From CAZADA01 sp964526675 (lineage in GTDB: Bacteria > Pseudomonadota > Alphaproteobacteria > Caulobacterales > Maricaulaceae), in the NCBI GenBank assembly GCA_964526675.1, contig CAZGLY010000001.1, positions 113,179 through 177,178 of the forward strand: a DNA stretch of 64,000 nucleotides, written 5' to 3'. The notes under the pieces are model-generated. The model was not told where the DNA came from. It made no database searches and worked only from the letters and a program-made list of their open reading frames with translations. Both the position numbers and the translations under genes were made by a program. Below are positions 17,861 to 26,000 of the stretch, in pieces; position 1 is the stretch's first letter; the number at the start of each line of letters is the position of its first letter.

Positions 17861-18464
17861 CGCCAGGGTCCCTCGGCGGCGTCAGCAGCTCGGACAGGCG
17901 AACGTCGACAGGCGGTTCGAACGGCGCCCTCAGCGGCTCGTCAAACCGCACGCGCCGCACATCGCCATACCCATCCGGCCCGGGTCGCGTGAGCACCGTG
18001 GTGGCGTCGCCGCGGACGTCGATCACCCACGCCTCGCGGATCCCCGCGCGCGCGTACAGCATGGCCTTCACGCGCAAGTCGAAGCTCAACGTGGCGTCGG
18101 CGACTTCCACCGCCAGCAACACGTCGCGGCCACGCACCTCTTTGATGCGCAACCGGTCCGGGAACAGCGCGAGATCCGGCTCCGGCGCGGAGTCAGCCGT
18201 CAAATACAGGCTCGGCTCCACGGACACCGCGATCGCTTCCGGCGCATGGCGCAACAGAAAGCGCGCCAGGCGACGCTGCATCATCTCGTGCCGGTTGCCC
18301 TTCGGCGCCATTTGATAGAGCTCGCCCTCGATAAGCTCGACACGCTCCTCATCCAAAAGGATGCCGGCGTGCGCCATGCGCGCAACCTCTTCGGCGCTCC
18401 AACGGCGTCGCGGCGGCGAGCCGCCCGCGGCGGCGTGGGTCACGATGTGATGGTCAGCGCGCAT
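17853..18464 (-). CDS. Uma2 family (DUF820) putative endonuclease
   Basis: A 203-residue protein of the Uma2/DUF820 family, which has a PD-(D/E)XK nuclease-like fold. Supporting features: RWSAEEVARMAHAGIL at the N-terminus, VELIEGELYQMAPKG, APEPDLALFPD (the acidic site), and LAVEVADATLSFDLRVK with Lys, then AGIREAWVIDV. These are hallmark positions of the family. Activity and biological role are not established for most members. It stands alone between fabB and rbfA. Confidence 0.85.
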   Translation of the reverse strand: MRADHHIVTHAAAGGSPPRRRWSAEEVARMAHAGILLDEERVELIEGELYQMAPKGNRHEMMQRRLARFLLRHAPEAIAVSVEPSLYLTADSAPEPDLALFPDRLRIKEVRGRDVLLAVEVADATLSFDLRVKAMLYARAGIREAWVIDVRGDATTVLTRPGPDGYGDVRRVRFDEPLRAPFEPPVDVRLSELLTPPRDPGGR

Positions 18465-18489
18465 ACCGAAAGTCTAGCACAGGTGGCGA

Positions 18490-18909
18490 TCACTCGGCAT
18501 CGGGGTCGTGCGTCAGGTCACGAGCCACGTCCGGTTGCTTAAGCAAACGATCGATCCGGGTCGCCTCATCGAAGGACTCATCAGCCGCAAAGCGCAGCGC
18601 GGGCGTGAATTTGAGCGCAATCTCACGGCCGAGCTGGCCGCGCAGGAAGGCCGCGCACCGGTTCAGCGCCGACACCGTCTTCGCAACCTCGCCGCCGCCA
18701 AGCGGCGCGCAAAACACCGTCGCTTGCCGCAAATCCGGCGAGGCCCGCACCTCCGACACCGTGACGGACACGCCCGCCAAATCCGGGTCACGCAAGTCTT
18801 CGCGGGCGAGAATGCCTGTCAGCGCGTGACGGATCAGCTCGCCGGCGCGCAACTGACGCTGGGAGGGGCCGCGCGGGGCGCGCGATGCGGAGGGTGAGCG
18901 CCGAGCCAT
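18490..18909 (-). CDS. rbfA: Ribosome-binding factor A
   Basis: Small KH-fold protein that binds the 30S subunit and helps mature the 5' end of 16S rRNA, important in the cold. It has 139 residues with SQRQLRAGELIRHALTGILA at the N-terminus, VTVSEVRASPDLRQATVFC in the middle, and LKFTPALRFAADESFDEATRID at the end, all matching RbfA. It normally sits directly downstream of infB and before truB; here it stands apart from both, nearly 9.5 kb from infB. Confidence 0.92.
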   Translation of the reverse strand: MARRSPSASRAPRGPSQRQLRAGELIRHALTGILAREDLRDPDLAGVSVTVSEVRASPDLRQATVFCAPLGGGEVAKTVSALNRCAAFLRGQLGREIALKFTPALRFAADESFDEATRIDRLLKQPDVARDLTHDPDAE

Positions 18910-19078
18910 GGGGCGTGGAGATAGGCTCGCCCGCGGTCGTCGTCATCCCCCAACGCACCTCGCTCTTCAAAAAAGCGCGAGGGGACGGCGACAGGCCAAC
19001 GCCCCGATCGCACATGACGACCAACCAAACGCGACAGGCGCGGCGCGCGGCCGCGAGCGAACATGAAAGGAAACGCCG

Positions 19079-19465
19079 ATGACCACGCCATACAAGACGA
19101 CGGCCCTGGCTCTGATGACGGCGCTGCTCCCAATGGCGCTGACGGCGCCCGCCACGGCCGGCGAAGCCGACGTCGTGGCCGTCGACGCTCGACCCCTCGG
19201 CGGGGATCGTTGGCGCTTCGACGTCACGGTGCGCCACGCCGATGAGGGCTGGGACCACTATGCCGACCTCTGGGATGTCACGGCGCCCGACGGCGAGGTG
19301 CTCGGCGAGCGCGTCCTCGCCCACCCCCACGTCAACGAGCAGCCGTTCACGCGCTCAGCGGTGGTCGCCATCCCGTCCGACATCGAGACTGTGACGGTGC
19401 GCGCGCGCGACAGCGTGCACGGCTTCGGCGGCCAGACGGTGGAGGTGACGCTGGAGCGCGATTGA
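19079..19465 (+). CDS. Secreted hypothetical protein
   Basis: A 128-residue protein with a clear signal peptide (hydrophobic about 8-24, cleavage near APATAG-EA) and an all-beta mature part: VAVDARPLGGDRWRFDVTV, HADEGWDHYADLWDV, then RVLAHPHVNEQPFTRS. It looks like a small immunoglobulin-like periplasmic domain. An AAGGAAA ribosome site precedes the ATG. No enzymatic motif or family name is recognised. Confidence 0.7.
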   Translation: MTTPYKTTALALMTALLPMALTAPATAGEADVVAVDARPLGGDRWRFDVTVRHADEGWDHYADLWDVTAPDGEVLGERVLAHPHVNEQPFTRSAVVAIPSDIETVTVRARDSVHGFGGQTVEVTLERD

Positions 19466-19475
19466 CGCGCCGGGA

Positions 19476-19943
19476 TCACCCGCGGGTCACGAGCAACGCG
19501 CCCGCGATCAGCAACCCCACGCCCGCAAGCCGCGCCAACGTGATCGGCCGCTCCGACAACCCGGCGACGCCAAAGTGGTCCAACACCATGGCCGACGTCA
19601 GTTGGGCGGAGACCAGTATCCCCATGTACAGCGCCACGCCGACACGAGGGGCGGCCCACGTCGCCGACACGACGAACAGCGTGCCGAGCAATCCGCCCAC
19701 GACCCACAGATGCTTAGGCGTCGCCGCGATGGCCCCCAAACTGGGCCACGGCGTCCGCGTCGCCAGGAGCAAGAGGCCGGAGCACGTCGCGCCGACCACG
19801 AAGTTCACAAACACCGCCCCGAGCGTGGAGCCCAGATTCTGCGCCAGCTGCGCGTTGAACGCCGGCTGGCTGATCACGATCGACCCCGCCAGCATGGCGA
19901 GCGCCGCGGCGGCGAGAAGCGTGGGGTTGGAAAACGCGGTCAT
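19476..19943 (-). CDS. DMT transporter, YdcZ/DUF606-like
   Basis: A 155-residue integral membrane protein with about five hydrophobic helices, the size of single-unit YdcZ (DUF606) members of the drug/metabolite transporter superfamily. Typical features: INxxLAxxLGSxxGAxFVNFxVG-like sequence QLAQNLGSTLGAVFVNFVVG and GGLLGTLFVVSATWAAPRVG. The start at 19943 is chosen because the upstream extension is polar and unlike the family. Substrate unknown. Convergent with the secreted protein gene. Confidence 0.82.
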   Translation of the reverse strand: MTAFSNPTLLAAAALAMLAGSIVISQPAFNAQLAQNLGSTLGAVFVNFVVGATCSGLLLLATRTPWPSLGAIAATPKHLWVVGGLLGTLFVVSATWAAPRVGVALYMGILVSAQLTSAMVLDHFGVAGLSERPITLARLAGVGLLIAGALLVTRG

Positions 19944-20086
19944 GGGTTCGGTCCAAGGCGGCGGCGTGACGAGGCGATCGCGAGGATACGCGCTCCACGG
20001 GCAAAGTCGCGGGATATGTGCGCTCGCCAATCATGGCGACGGGCGCGGGCTTGCCTCCTGCAGCGAGCCATGACACCTCCGCAGAC

Positions 20087-21037
20087 ATGGCCCGGCGACG
20101 CAAAGGCGAAGACATTCACGGCTGGCTTGTCCTCGACAAGCCGGCGGACATGACGTCGAACCAAGCCTTGGGCCGCGTGAAGCGGCTGCTGCGCCCCAAG
20201 AAAGCCGGCCACGCCGGCACCCTTGACCCGTTGGCCACGGGCGTGTTGCCGATCGCGCTCGGGGAAGCCACGAAAACGGTCCCCTTCGCGATGGAGGGGG
20301 CGAAACGCTATCGCTTCACCATCCGCTGGGGCGTCTCCACCGACACCCTGGACGCTGAAGGCGTCGCGACCGCGGAAAGCGATGTCCGCCCGACGGAGGA
20401 CGCCATCGTCGCGGCCCTGCCGCAGTTTCTCGGCGAGATCAGGCAAACCCCGCCAGCCTACTCCGCGATCAAAGTGGACGGGGAGCGCGCCTACGACCTC
20501 GCTCGCGCCGGTGAAACGGTCGAACTTGAGGCGCGGATCGTACGGATTGACGCGCTCGACTTGCTGGCGACGCCGCAGCCGGACTTGGCTGTTCTCGACA
20601 TGGCCTGCGGCAAAGGCGCGTATGTGCGCAGCCTCGCTTACGACCTGGCGCAAGCGCTGGGCGCGGAGGGCCACGTGGCGGCTCTGCGGCGCATCCAGGT
20701 CGGTGCGTTCGACGCCGCGGACGCAATAGAACTGGAAACTCTGGAGGAAATGGTGCATAGGGGCGCGATGGCGGAGGCCTTGCGCCCGATTGAGACCGCG
20801 CTGGACGACATCCCGGCGGTGGCCGTCACCGGGGAGGAAGCCTCCCGCCTCAAGCAGGGACGCGCGATCGTCCTGCTCCCGCACTTAGCCGAGGATCTTC
20901 GGGCCCGTCGGCGCCCGCGGACGGTCAATGGCGAAGACGCCTCGCGTCTCGCCCTGGCCATGCAGGACACTGTCGCCGTCGCTCTTGGCGATGTGCGCGC
21001 GGGCCGCTTTCAGCCCACGCGCGTTTTCCAAATGTGA
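20087..21037 (+). CDS. truB: tRNA pseudouridine(55) synthase
   Basis: Converts U55 of the T-loop of most tRNAs to pseudouridine. The catalytic Asp lies in KAGHAGTLDPLATGVLP; later GEIRQTPPAYSAIKVDGERAY and CGKGAYVRSLAYDLA are characteristic. About 316 residues from the ATG at 20087; the open frame above (from 20018) overlaps a promoter region and adds non-conserved sequence. The stop overlaps the region just before rpsO, so truB-rpsO-pnp is probably one unit. Confidence 0.94.
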   Translation: MARRRKGEDIHGWLVLDKPADMTSNQALGRVKRLLRPKKAGHAGTLDPLATGVLPIALGEATKTVPFAMEGAKRYRFTIRWGVSTDTLDAEGVATAESDVRPTEDAIVAALPQFLGEIRQTPPAYSAIKVDGERAYDLARAGETVELEARIVRIDALDLLATPQPDLAVLDMACGKGAYVRSLAYDLAQALGAEGHVAALRRIQVGAFDAADAIELETLEEMVHRGAMAEALRPIETALDDIPAVAVTGEEASRLKQGRAIVLLPHLAEDLRARRRPRTVNGEDASRLALAMQDTVAVALGDVRAGRFQPTRVFQM

Positions 21038-21048
21038 TGGAGCGCACG

Positions 21049-21318
21049 ATGTCGATTACCGCTGAGCGGAAAACGGAACTGGTCAAGCAATACGCCCGCG
21101 GCGACGGCGACACGGGGTCGCCTGAAGTGCAAGTGGCGGTTTTGACGGAGCGAATTGTTAACCTTACTGAGCACTTTAAGTCTCATAAGAAGGACAACCA
21201 CTCGCGCCGTGGCTTGTTGAAAATGGTGTCCCAGCGTCGCCGACTCTTGGACTACCTGAAACGTCGTGATGAAGCGCGCTACCGCGTGTTGATCGCGAAA
21301 CTCGGCTTGCGCCGCTAA
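21049..21318 (+). CDS. rpsO: 30S ribosomal protein S15
   Basis: S15 binds 16S rRNA at the central domain and bridges to the 50S subunit. The 89 residues match the family: DTGSPEVQVAVLTERIVNLT, HKKDNHSRRGLLKMVSQRR and LLDYLKRRD. The start at 21049 gives the usual MSITAERK N-terminus; GGAG lies ahead of it. It follows truB by 11 bases. The coding sequence is less GC-biased than its neighbours, as expected for a highly expressed ribosomal protein. Confidence 0.95.
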   Translation: MSITAERKTELVKQYARGDGDTGSPEVQVAVLTERIVNLTEHFKSHKKDNHSRRGLLKMVSQRRRLLDYLKRRDEARYRVLIAKLGLRR

Positions 21319-21588
21319 CGCGCGCCGCGCCATGCGCCGCGCCCGACCTTGCGTCATGACAGGAGCAAGCCGCCAAACGGGCGTGTGCGCCCCCCAATGC
21401 GGGGCGCGTTCGCCAACGCACGATCCTGTGGGATCGGCGCTGCATGGGGGCTCGGCCCCCGCCTCCGCCGCCGGGCCGATCTCGGCGGCGGTGCGACGGT
21501 CGCGCCAGGGGGCGCGGCCGAACCGGGACGCCGCATCGAGACCCGAGGAGCGGGCGTGGCGTCCGATGACCGAAACGGGAACGATTGA
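21319..21588 (+). other. rpsO-pnp intergenic leader
   Basis: About 270 bases. It holds a seven-base-pair hairpin, GCGCCCC/GGGGCGC with a seven-base loop at 21387-21407, and no T-run. In enterobacteria the equivalent leader carries an RNase III-cut stem used by PNPase for self-regulation; whether this hairpin has that role is inference. The small open frames here are Arg/Gly-rich and judged spurious. Confidence 0.4.
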
Positions 21589-23715
21589 ATGTTTGATGTT
21601 AAGACGCAGACGGTCGAATGGGCCGGCCGCACGCTCAGCCTAGAAACCGGGCACATGGCCCGACAAGCGGACGGCTCGGTCTTGGCCGCCTATGGCGAAA
21701 CGACCGTCCTGGCCACAGTGGTGGCCCAGAAGGAACCGAAAGAGGGCGTGGATTTCTTCCCCCTCACCGTGAATTACCAAGAAAAATACTACGCCGCCGG
21801 CCGCATCCCCGGCGGCTATTTTAAACGCGAAGGCCGCCCGACCGAGAAAGAAACGCTGATTTCGCGTTTGATCGACCGGCCGATCCGCCCGCTCTTCCCC
21901 AAGGGCTTCAAGAACGACACCCAAGTCATCATCAACGTGCTCTCCTATGATCAGGAGAACGACCCAGACGTGGTCGCCATGGTCGCGGCCTCCGCGGCGC
22001 TGACCCTGTCCGGCGTGCCCTTCCTGGGCCCGATCGGCGGCGCGCGCGTCGCCTTCATCGATGGGCAGTTTGTGGTCAACCCCACCGTCCAACAGATGGA
22101 GAACAGCACGTTGGACCTCATGGTCGCCGGCACCGCCGACGCCGTGATGATGGTGGAGTCCGAAGCCAAAGAACTCACCGAAGAGCAAATGCTCGGCGCG
22201 GTCATGGCGGGCCACGCGGGCTTCCAACCGGTGATCGACGCGATCATCCGCCTGGCGGAAGAAGCCGGCAAAGAGCCCTGGGACTTCCAGCCTGAGACGT
22301 TCGCCGAAGAGAAGAAGGCGGTCAAAAAGGCCTGCGGCCCCGCGCTCAAGAAGGCCTACGCCATCGCCGACAAAATGGCGCGCCAGGACGCCGTCGCGGC
22401 GGCCAAAGAGAAAGCCGCCACTCTGCTGCAAAGTGCGGAGAACCCCGACGGGATCGCCCCAGGCGTCTTCAAGGACGTCTTCAAATCCCTCGAAGCGGAG
22501 ACGGTCCGCGGCGCCATCCTCAAAACCGGCGAGCGCATTGACGGCCGTACGCTTGATCAGGTCCGCCCGATCGAGTGTGTCGCCGGCGTTCTGCCGCGCA
22601 CCCACGGCTCCGCGCTCTTCACCCGCGGCGAAACGCAAGCGTTGTGCGTGACGACGCTCGGCACCGGCGACGACGAGCAGTATGTCGACGGCCTCGACGG
22701 GACGAAGAAGGAGCAGTTCATGCTCCACTACAACTTCCCGCCGTTCTCCGTGGGCGAAACTGGCCGCCTCGGCGGGGCCGGCCGCCGCGAAATCGGCCAC
22801 GGCAAGCTCGCCTGGCGGGCGCTGCGCGCGGTCATGCCGACCAGCGAGAGCTTCCCCTACACCATCCGTCTGGTCTCAGAGATCCTGGAGTCCAACGGCT
22901 CCTCCTCCATGGCCACGGTGTGCGGCGGCGCGCTCTCGCTGATGGACGCCGGCGTGCCGATCGCCCGGCCGGTCTCCGGCATCGCCATGGGCTTGATCAA
23001 GGAGAAGAGCGAGTTCGCCGTTCTCTCCGACATCCTCGGCGATGAGGACCATTTGGGCGACATGGACTTTAAGGTCGCCGGCACCACGGAAGGCGTCACC
23101 AGCCTTCAGATGGACATCAAGATCGCCGGCATCACCGAGGAGATCATGAAGACGGCGCTGGAGCAGGCGAAGGCCGGCCGTCTCCACATCCTCCAAGAGA
23201 TGGACAAAGCCCTCGGCGCCGCGCGCACCGAGTTCTCCGCCCACGCCCCGCGGATCGAGACGCTGCAAATCCCGGTCGACAAGATCCGCGACGTCATCGG
23301 CTCCGGCGGCAAGGTGATCCGCGAGATCGTGGAGACCTCCGGCGCCAAGATCGACATCGGCGACGACGGCCTGATCAAGATCGCCAGCGCGGACGGCGCG
23401 TCGATCGAAAAGGCGTTCAAGCTGGTCAATGAGATCGTGGCCGAGCCCGAAGTGGGCGAGATCTACGACGGCACGGTCGTAAAGGTCGTCGATTTCGGCG
23501 TGTTCGTGAACTACTTCGGCAAGCGCGACGGCTTGGTCCACGTCTCTCAAATGGCGGCGGGCCGGGTCAAACACCCGTCGGATATGCTAAAGGAAGGCGA
23601 CACCGTGAAGGTCAAGCTCATGGGCTTTGACGAGCGCGGCAAGACACGCCTCTCCATGAAGGTCGTCGACCAAGAAACCGGCCAAGAAATCAAGGAAGAG
23701 GCCGGCGCGGACTAA
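21589..23715 (+). CDS. pnp: Polyribonucleotide nucleotidyltransferase (PNPase)
   Basis: Phosphorolytic 3'-5' exoribonuclease central to mRNA decay, acting as a trimer with the degradosome. The 708 residues contain two RNase PH domains (first with YYAAGRIPGGYFKREGRP and LIDRPIRPLFP; second with TRGETQALCVTTLGT and GRREIGHGKLAWRAL), the helical linker, a KH domain (PVDKIRDVIGSGGKVIREI) and a C-terminal S1 domain (VGEIYDGTVVKVVDFGVFV, DGLVHVSQM). Full length. It follows rpsO after a leader of about 270 bases. Confidence 0.97.
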   Translation: MFDVKTQTVEWAGRTLSLETGHMARQADGSVLAAYGETTVLATVVAQKEPKEGVDFFPLTVNYQEKYYAAGRIPGGYFKREGRPTEKETLISRLIDRPIRPLFPKGFKNDTQVIINVLSYDQENDPDVVAMVAASAALTLSGVPFLGPIGGARVAFIDGQFVVNPTVQQMENSTLDLMVAGTADAVMMVESEAKELTEEQMLGAVMAGHAGFQPVIDAIIRLAEEAGKEPWDFQPETFAEEKKAVKKACGPALKKAYAIADKMARQDAVAAAKEKAATLLQSAENPDGIAPGVFKDVFKSLEAETVRGAILKTGERIDGRTLDQVRPIECVAGVLPRTHGSALFTRGETQALCVTTLGTGDDEQYVDGLDGTKKEQFMLHYNFPPFSVGETGRLGGAGRREIGHGKLAWRALRAVMPTSESFPYTIRLVSEILESNGSSSMATVCGGALSLMDAGVPIARPVSGIAMGLIKEKSEFAVLSDILGDEDHLGDMDFKVAGTTEGVTSLQMDIKIAGITEEIMKTALEQAKAGRLHILQEMDKALGAARTEFSAHAPRIETLQIPVDKIRDVIGSGGKVIREIVETSGAKIDIGDDGLIKIASADGASIEKAFKLVNEIVAEPEVGEIYDGTVVKVVDFGVFVNYFGKRDGLVHVSQMAAGRVKHPSDMLKEGDTVKVKLMGFDERGKTRLSMKVVDQETGQEIKEEAGAD

Positions 23716-23724
23716 GACCCGACG

Positions 23725-23759
23725 GTCCCTGCGGCTCCATGCGATGGAGCCGTGGGGAC
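23725..23759 (+). terminator. Strong extended hairpin after pnp
   Basis: GTCCC and CGGCTCCAT pair with ATGGAGCCG and GGGAC around a GCG loop, with a TG/TG internal mismatch: 14 base pairs starting ten bases after the pnp stop codon. No T-run follows, so it may end or protect the pnp mRNA by stability rather than classic intrinsic termination. Confidence 0.55.
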
Positions 23760-23828
23760 GCGTCGCGCCGTACAATCAGCGTCTCAGTACGCCACTCGCA
23801 TGAGCATCAATCGCCCTGAGCGCGGGCG

Positions 23829-24236
23829 TCATTCCGAGCTTAGGAACTCACGCACGACTTCAAGAAACGCATCAGGCTTTTCCCAATAGGGCATGTGGCC
23901 GGCGTCTTCCAACACCACCAAGGTTGACCGTGGAAAGACCGCATCATACTGCGCGGCGACGTCCGCGGATTTGTAGTCGCACACGCCGCGCACAATCAGC
24001 ACGGGCGTCTCATTCCGCTCGAGCATCGGCTTCGGGTCGTCAGCCTGGTTGCTGAGCGATCTCGCGGTCATTCGGTTTGACCAGAAGCCATAGCCCTGCG
24101 TTTTTGTGGTCACAGCGCCAAGATCGCACACGGTAAACCGCATGTAGTGTTCGTGGGCGATGACCGCCGCAATCGCCGTCCTCTTACCCCCAAAAACGCC
24201 CCGCGCGCCGGGCTTGTGCGCTATGGCGTGTTGAAA
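23829..24236 (-). pseudogene. Alpha/beta-hydrolase remnant (C-terminal part)
   Basis: Only the end of an alpha/beta hydrolase is present. ETPVLIVRGVCDYKSADVA carries the usual third-residue Asp strand, and DAGHMPYWEKPDAFLEVVREFL holds the catalytic His. The nucleophile domain with G-x-S-x-G is missing. The frame stays open upstream to about 24236 without a convincing start (an ATG at 24143 would give 104 residues) and with sequence that still looks coding (RTAIAAVIAHEHYMRF). The N-terminal two thirds appear deleted, so a broken gene is more likely than a functional short protein. Confidence 0.6.
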
Positions 24237-24313
24237 TCACGGGACGGTCGGGCCACCACATCACCAACGCCCGTCGCCAGGCATGGCGTGACCGGCAGCG
24301 CAATGAGGGCGTG

Positions 24314-24775
24314 ATGCTCTACGACATCGCCAAGTTCCTCCACATCACCGGCGTCGCGATGTTGATGGGGAACATCACCGTCACCGCCATCTGGAAGTTC
24401 TTCGCCGACCGCGACGGGCGGGCCGACGTGTTGAGCTTCGCGCAGAAGCTGGTCACGTACACGGATTGGTCCATGACCTTCTGGGGCGTGATCCTGATCA
24501 TGGGCGGGGGCTACTTCATGGCTGTGTCCGCCGGCTATTCGCTGCGCGAGGGGTGGCTTCTGTGGAGCCAAGCCCTGTTCGTTCTCGCGGGGATGATTTG
24601 GCTTCTCGTGCTCGTGCCGATTCAGATCAAGCAGGCGCGCTTAGCGAAAGCCTTCTCCGCCAACGATGTGGGCGACGAGTATCGCGCGCTGTCGCGGCGT
24701 TGGCTGACCTGGGGGCTGATCAGCACAGCGCCGCTGATCGGCGCGACGTGGCTCATGGTGGCGAAGCCGGGCTGA
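24314..24775 (+). CDS. DUF2269-like integral membrane protein
   Basis: About 153 residues with four hydrophobic helices. The N-terminus MLYDIAKFLHITGVAMLMGN resembles DUF2269 proteins, as do GGYFMAVSAGYSL and RRWLTWGLISTAPLIGATW. A GAGG lies shortly before the ATG at 24314; a GTG at 24311 is also possible. Function unknown. It sits between the hydrolase remnant and fabI, convergent with fabI. Confidence 0.7.
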   Translation: MLYDIAKFLHITGVAMLMGNITVTAIWKFFADRDGRADVLSFAQKLVTYTDWSMTFWGVILIMGGGYFMAVSAGYSLREGWLLWSQALFVLAGMIWLLVLVPIQIKQARLAKAFSANDVGDEYRALSRRWLTWGLISTAPLIGATWLMVAKPG

Positions 24776-24815
24776 CCCGTCAATCGTCTGCGCCGATGGC
24801 GCGACGCCGTCGTCG

Positions 24816-25649
24816 TCACGCCCCCTCAGGCACGGCCACGGCGTGGAAACCCGCGTCGACATGGAGCACTTCGCCGGTGCAGCTCGCGCCCAGCGGCGAG
24901 AGGAGATAAAGCGCCGCGCCCGCGACGCCCTCCATGCGCGTGTCTTCCTTCAGCATCGACCATTCGCGGCCCGTGCTCATGAGCTGCTTGCCGCCGGAGA
25001 TCCCCGCCATGGCCAGCGTGCGCATGGGCCCGGCGGAGATCGCGTTCACGCGGATGCCCTTCGGCCCCAAATCCCGCGCGATATAACGGGTCGACGCCTC
25101 GAGCGCCGCCTTCGCCACACCCATGACGTTGTAGCTCGGCAGCACGCGTTCAGACCCCAGATAGGTCATGGTGACCATCGCCCCGCCGCCTTCCTCGCGC
25201 GGGGGCATGAGGGCAGCCGCACGCCGCGCGGCGTCCACGAACGAAAACGCGGACACATCCATGGTGCGCAGGAAATTCGCCCGCGTGGTGTTGTCCACGA
25301 AGGAGCCCTTCAGCTCCTCCTTGTCGGAAAACGCAATGGCGTGGACGAGGCCGTCCAGCCGACCCCAGCGCTCGCGGATCGCGCGGAACGCCGTGTCCAT
25401 GCTGATGTCGTCCGTCACGTCGGCGGCGAACATCAGCGCGTTCACCTCCTCCGCCAAAGGCGCGACGCGCTTCTCCAGCGCCTCGCCCTGATAGGTGAAG
25501 GCGAGCTCCGCGCCCTGGGCGGCCAGCTGGCGCGCAATGCCCCAGGCGATCGAGTTCTTGTTGGCCACGCCCATGACGAGGACGCGCTTGCCGCGCATCA
25601 GCTCGCCCGCGGGCATCGTGTCGGCGGCGGTGTCGATCGTGTCGCTCAT
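24816..25649 (-). CDS. fabI: Enoyl-ACP reductase (NADH)
   Basis: Last reduction of each fatty-acid elongation round. The 277-residue short-chain dehydrogenase fold shows the atypical FabI nucleotide site VMGVANKNSIAWGIAR, LDGLVHAIAFSDKEEL, and the Y-x6-K active site in the YLGSERVLPSYNVMGVAKA region, then IRVNAISAGPMRTLA. The open frame continues far upstream as antisense to the desaturase, so the start is set at MSDTIDT (25649). In many alphaproteobacteria fabI neighbours irr-fabA-fabB; here it lies about 7 kb away. Confidence 0.94.
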   Translation of the reverse strand: MSDTIDTAADTMPAGELMRGKRVLVMGVANKNSIAWGIARQLAAQGAELAFTYQGEALEKRVAPLAEEVNALMFAADVTDDISMDTAFRAIRERWGRLDGLVHAIAFSDKEELKGSFVDNTTRANFLRTMDVSAFSFVDAARRAAALMPPREEGGGAMVTMTYLGSERVLPSYNVMGVAKAALEASTRYIARDLGPKGIRVNAISAGPMRTLAMAGISGGKQLMSTGREWSMLKEDTRMEGVAGAALYLLSPLGASCTGEVLHVDAGFHAVAVPEGA

Positions 25650-26000
25650 TGCGGCGGTCGCTCCGGATTGGCCGGCGCGGGCGGGGCCCAGACGAAGAAC
25701 ACGTCGCAGGATCACGGGGCCGCGCACCGAAAAGTGAATGGGTTCAGATTCGGCTTGGATACCGGACTTACGGCTCCACGTCGACCACGCGCCACGCGGG
25801 CGCGCGCAGCCCCCCGCGCCATCGCGCAAGACGGTTGAACGCTGATCAGATCCCGCACATCCTCCAATCAACACCAGGGAGGATCGACGTCGCGTTTGGC
25901 TCAAGCGCCCGTCGACCACATTTGTGGAACTGAAACCCCGGCCAGGTGGGATGCACGGCGCCGCGCCACCCCACGCCGAAGGGCAACACAAAGGACTGTC
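25650..26000. other. Divergent promoter region fabI / desaturase
   Basis: A 351-base gap serving both fabI (minus) and the desaturase (plus). Just before the desaturase, GTGGG and CCCAC flank a GGCGCC centre (around 25947-25975), a possible weak dyad. I find no convincing consensus promoter, riboswitch or small gene. A frame continuing upstream of the desaturase exists but is Arg/Pro-rich and judged non-coding. Confidence 0.4.

Noticed and set aside
18788..19330. 180-residue minus-strand frame over the rbfA upstream gap
   Set aside because: It overlaps both rbfA and the signal-peptide protein gene and has no family-like content.
19476..20030. Longer start for the YdcZ-like transporter at 20030
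   Set aside because: The added 29 residues are polar and Pro-rich and would place charged sequence before the first helix.
21349..21588. 79-codon frame in the rpsO-pnp gap
   Set aside because: Arg/Gly-rich, ends at the pnp start, and covers a hairpin; a leader is more likely.
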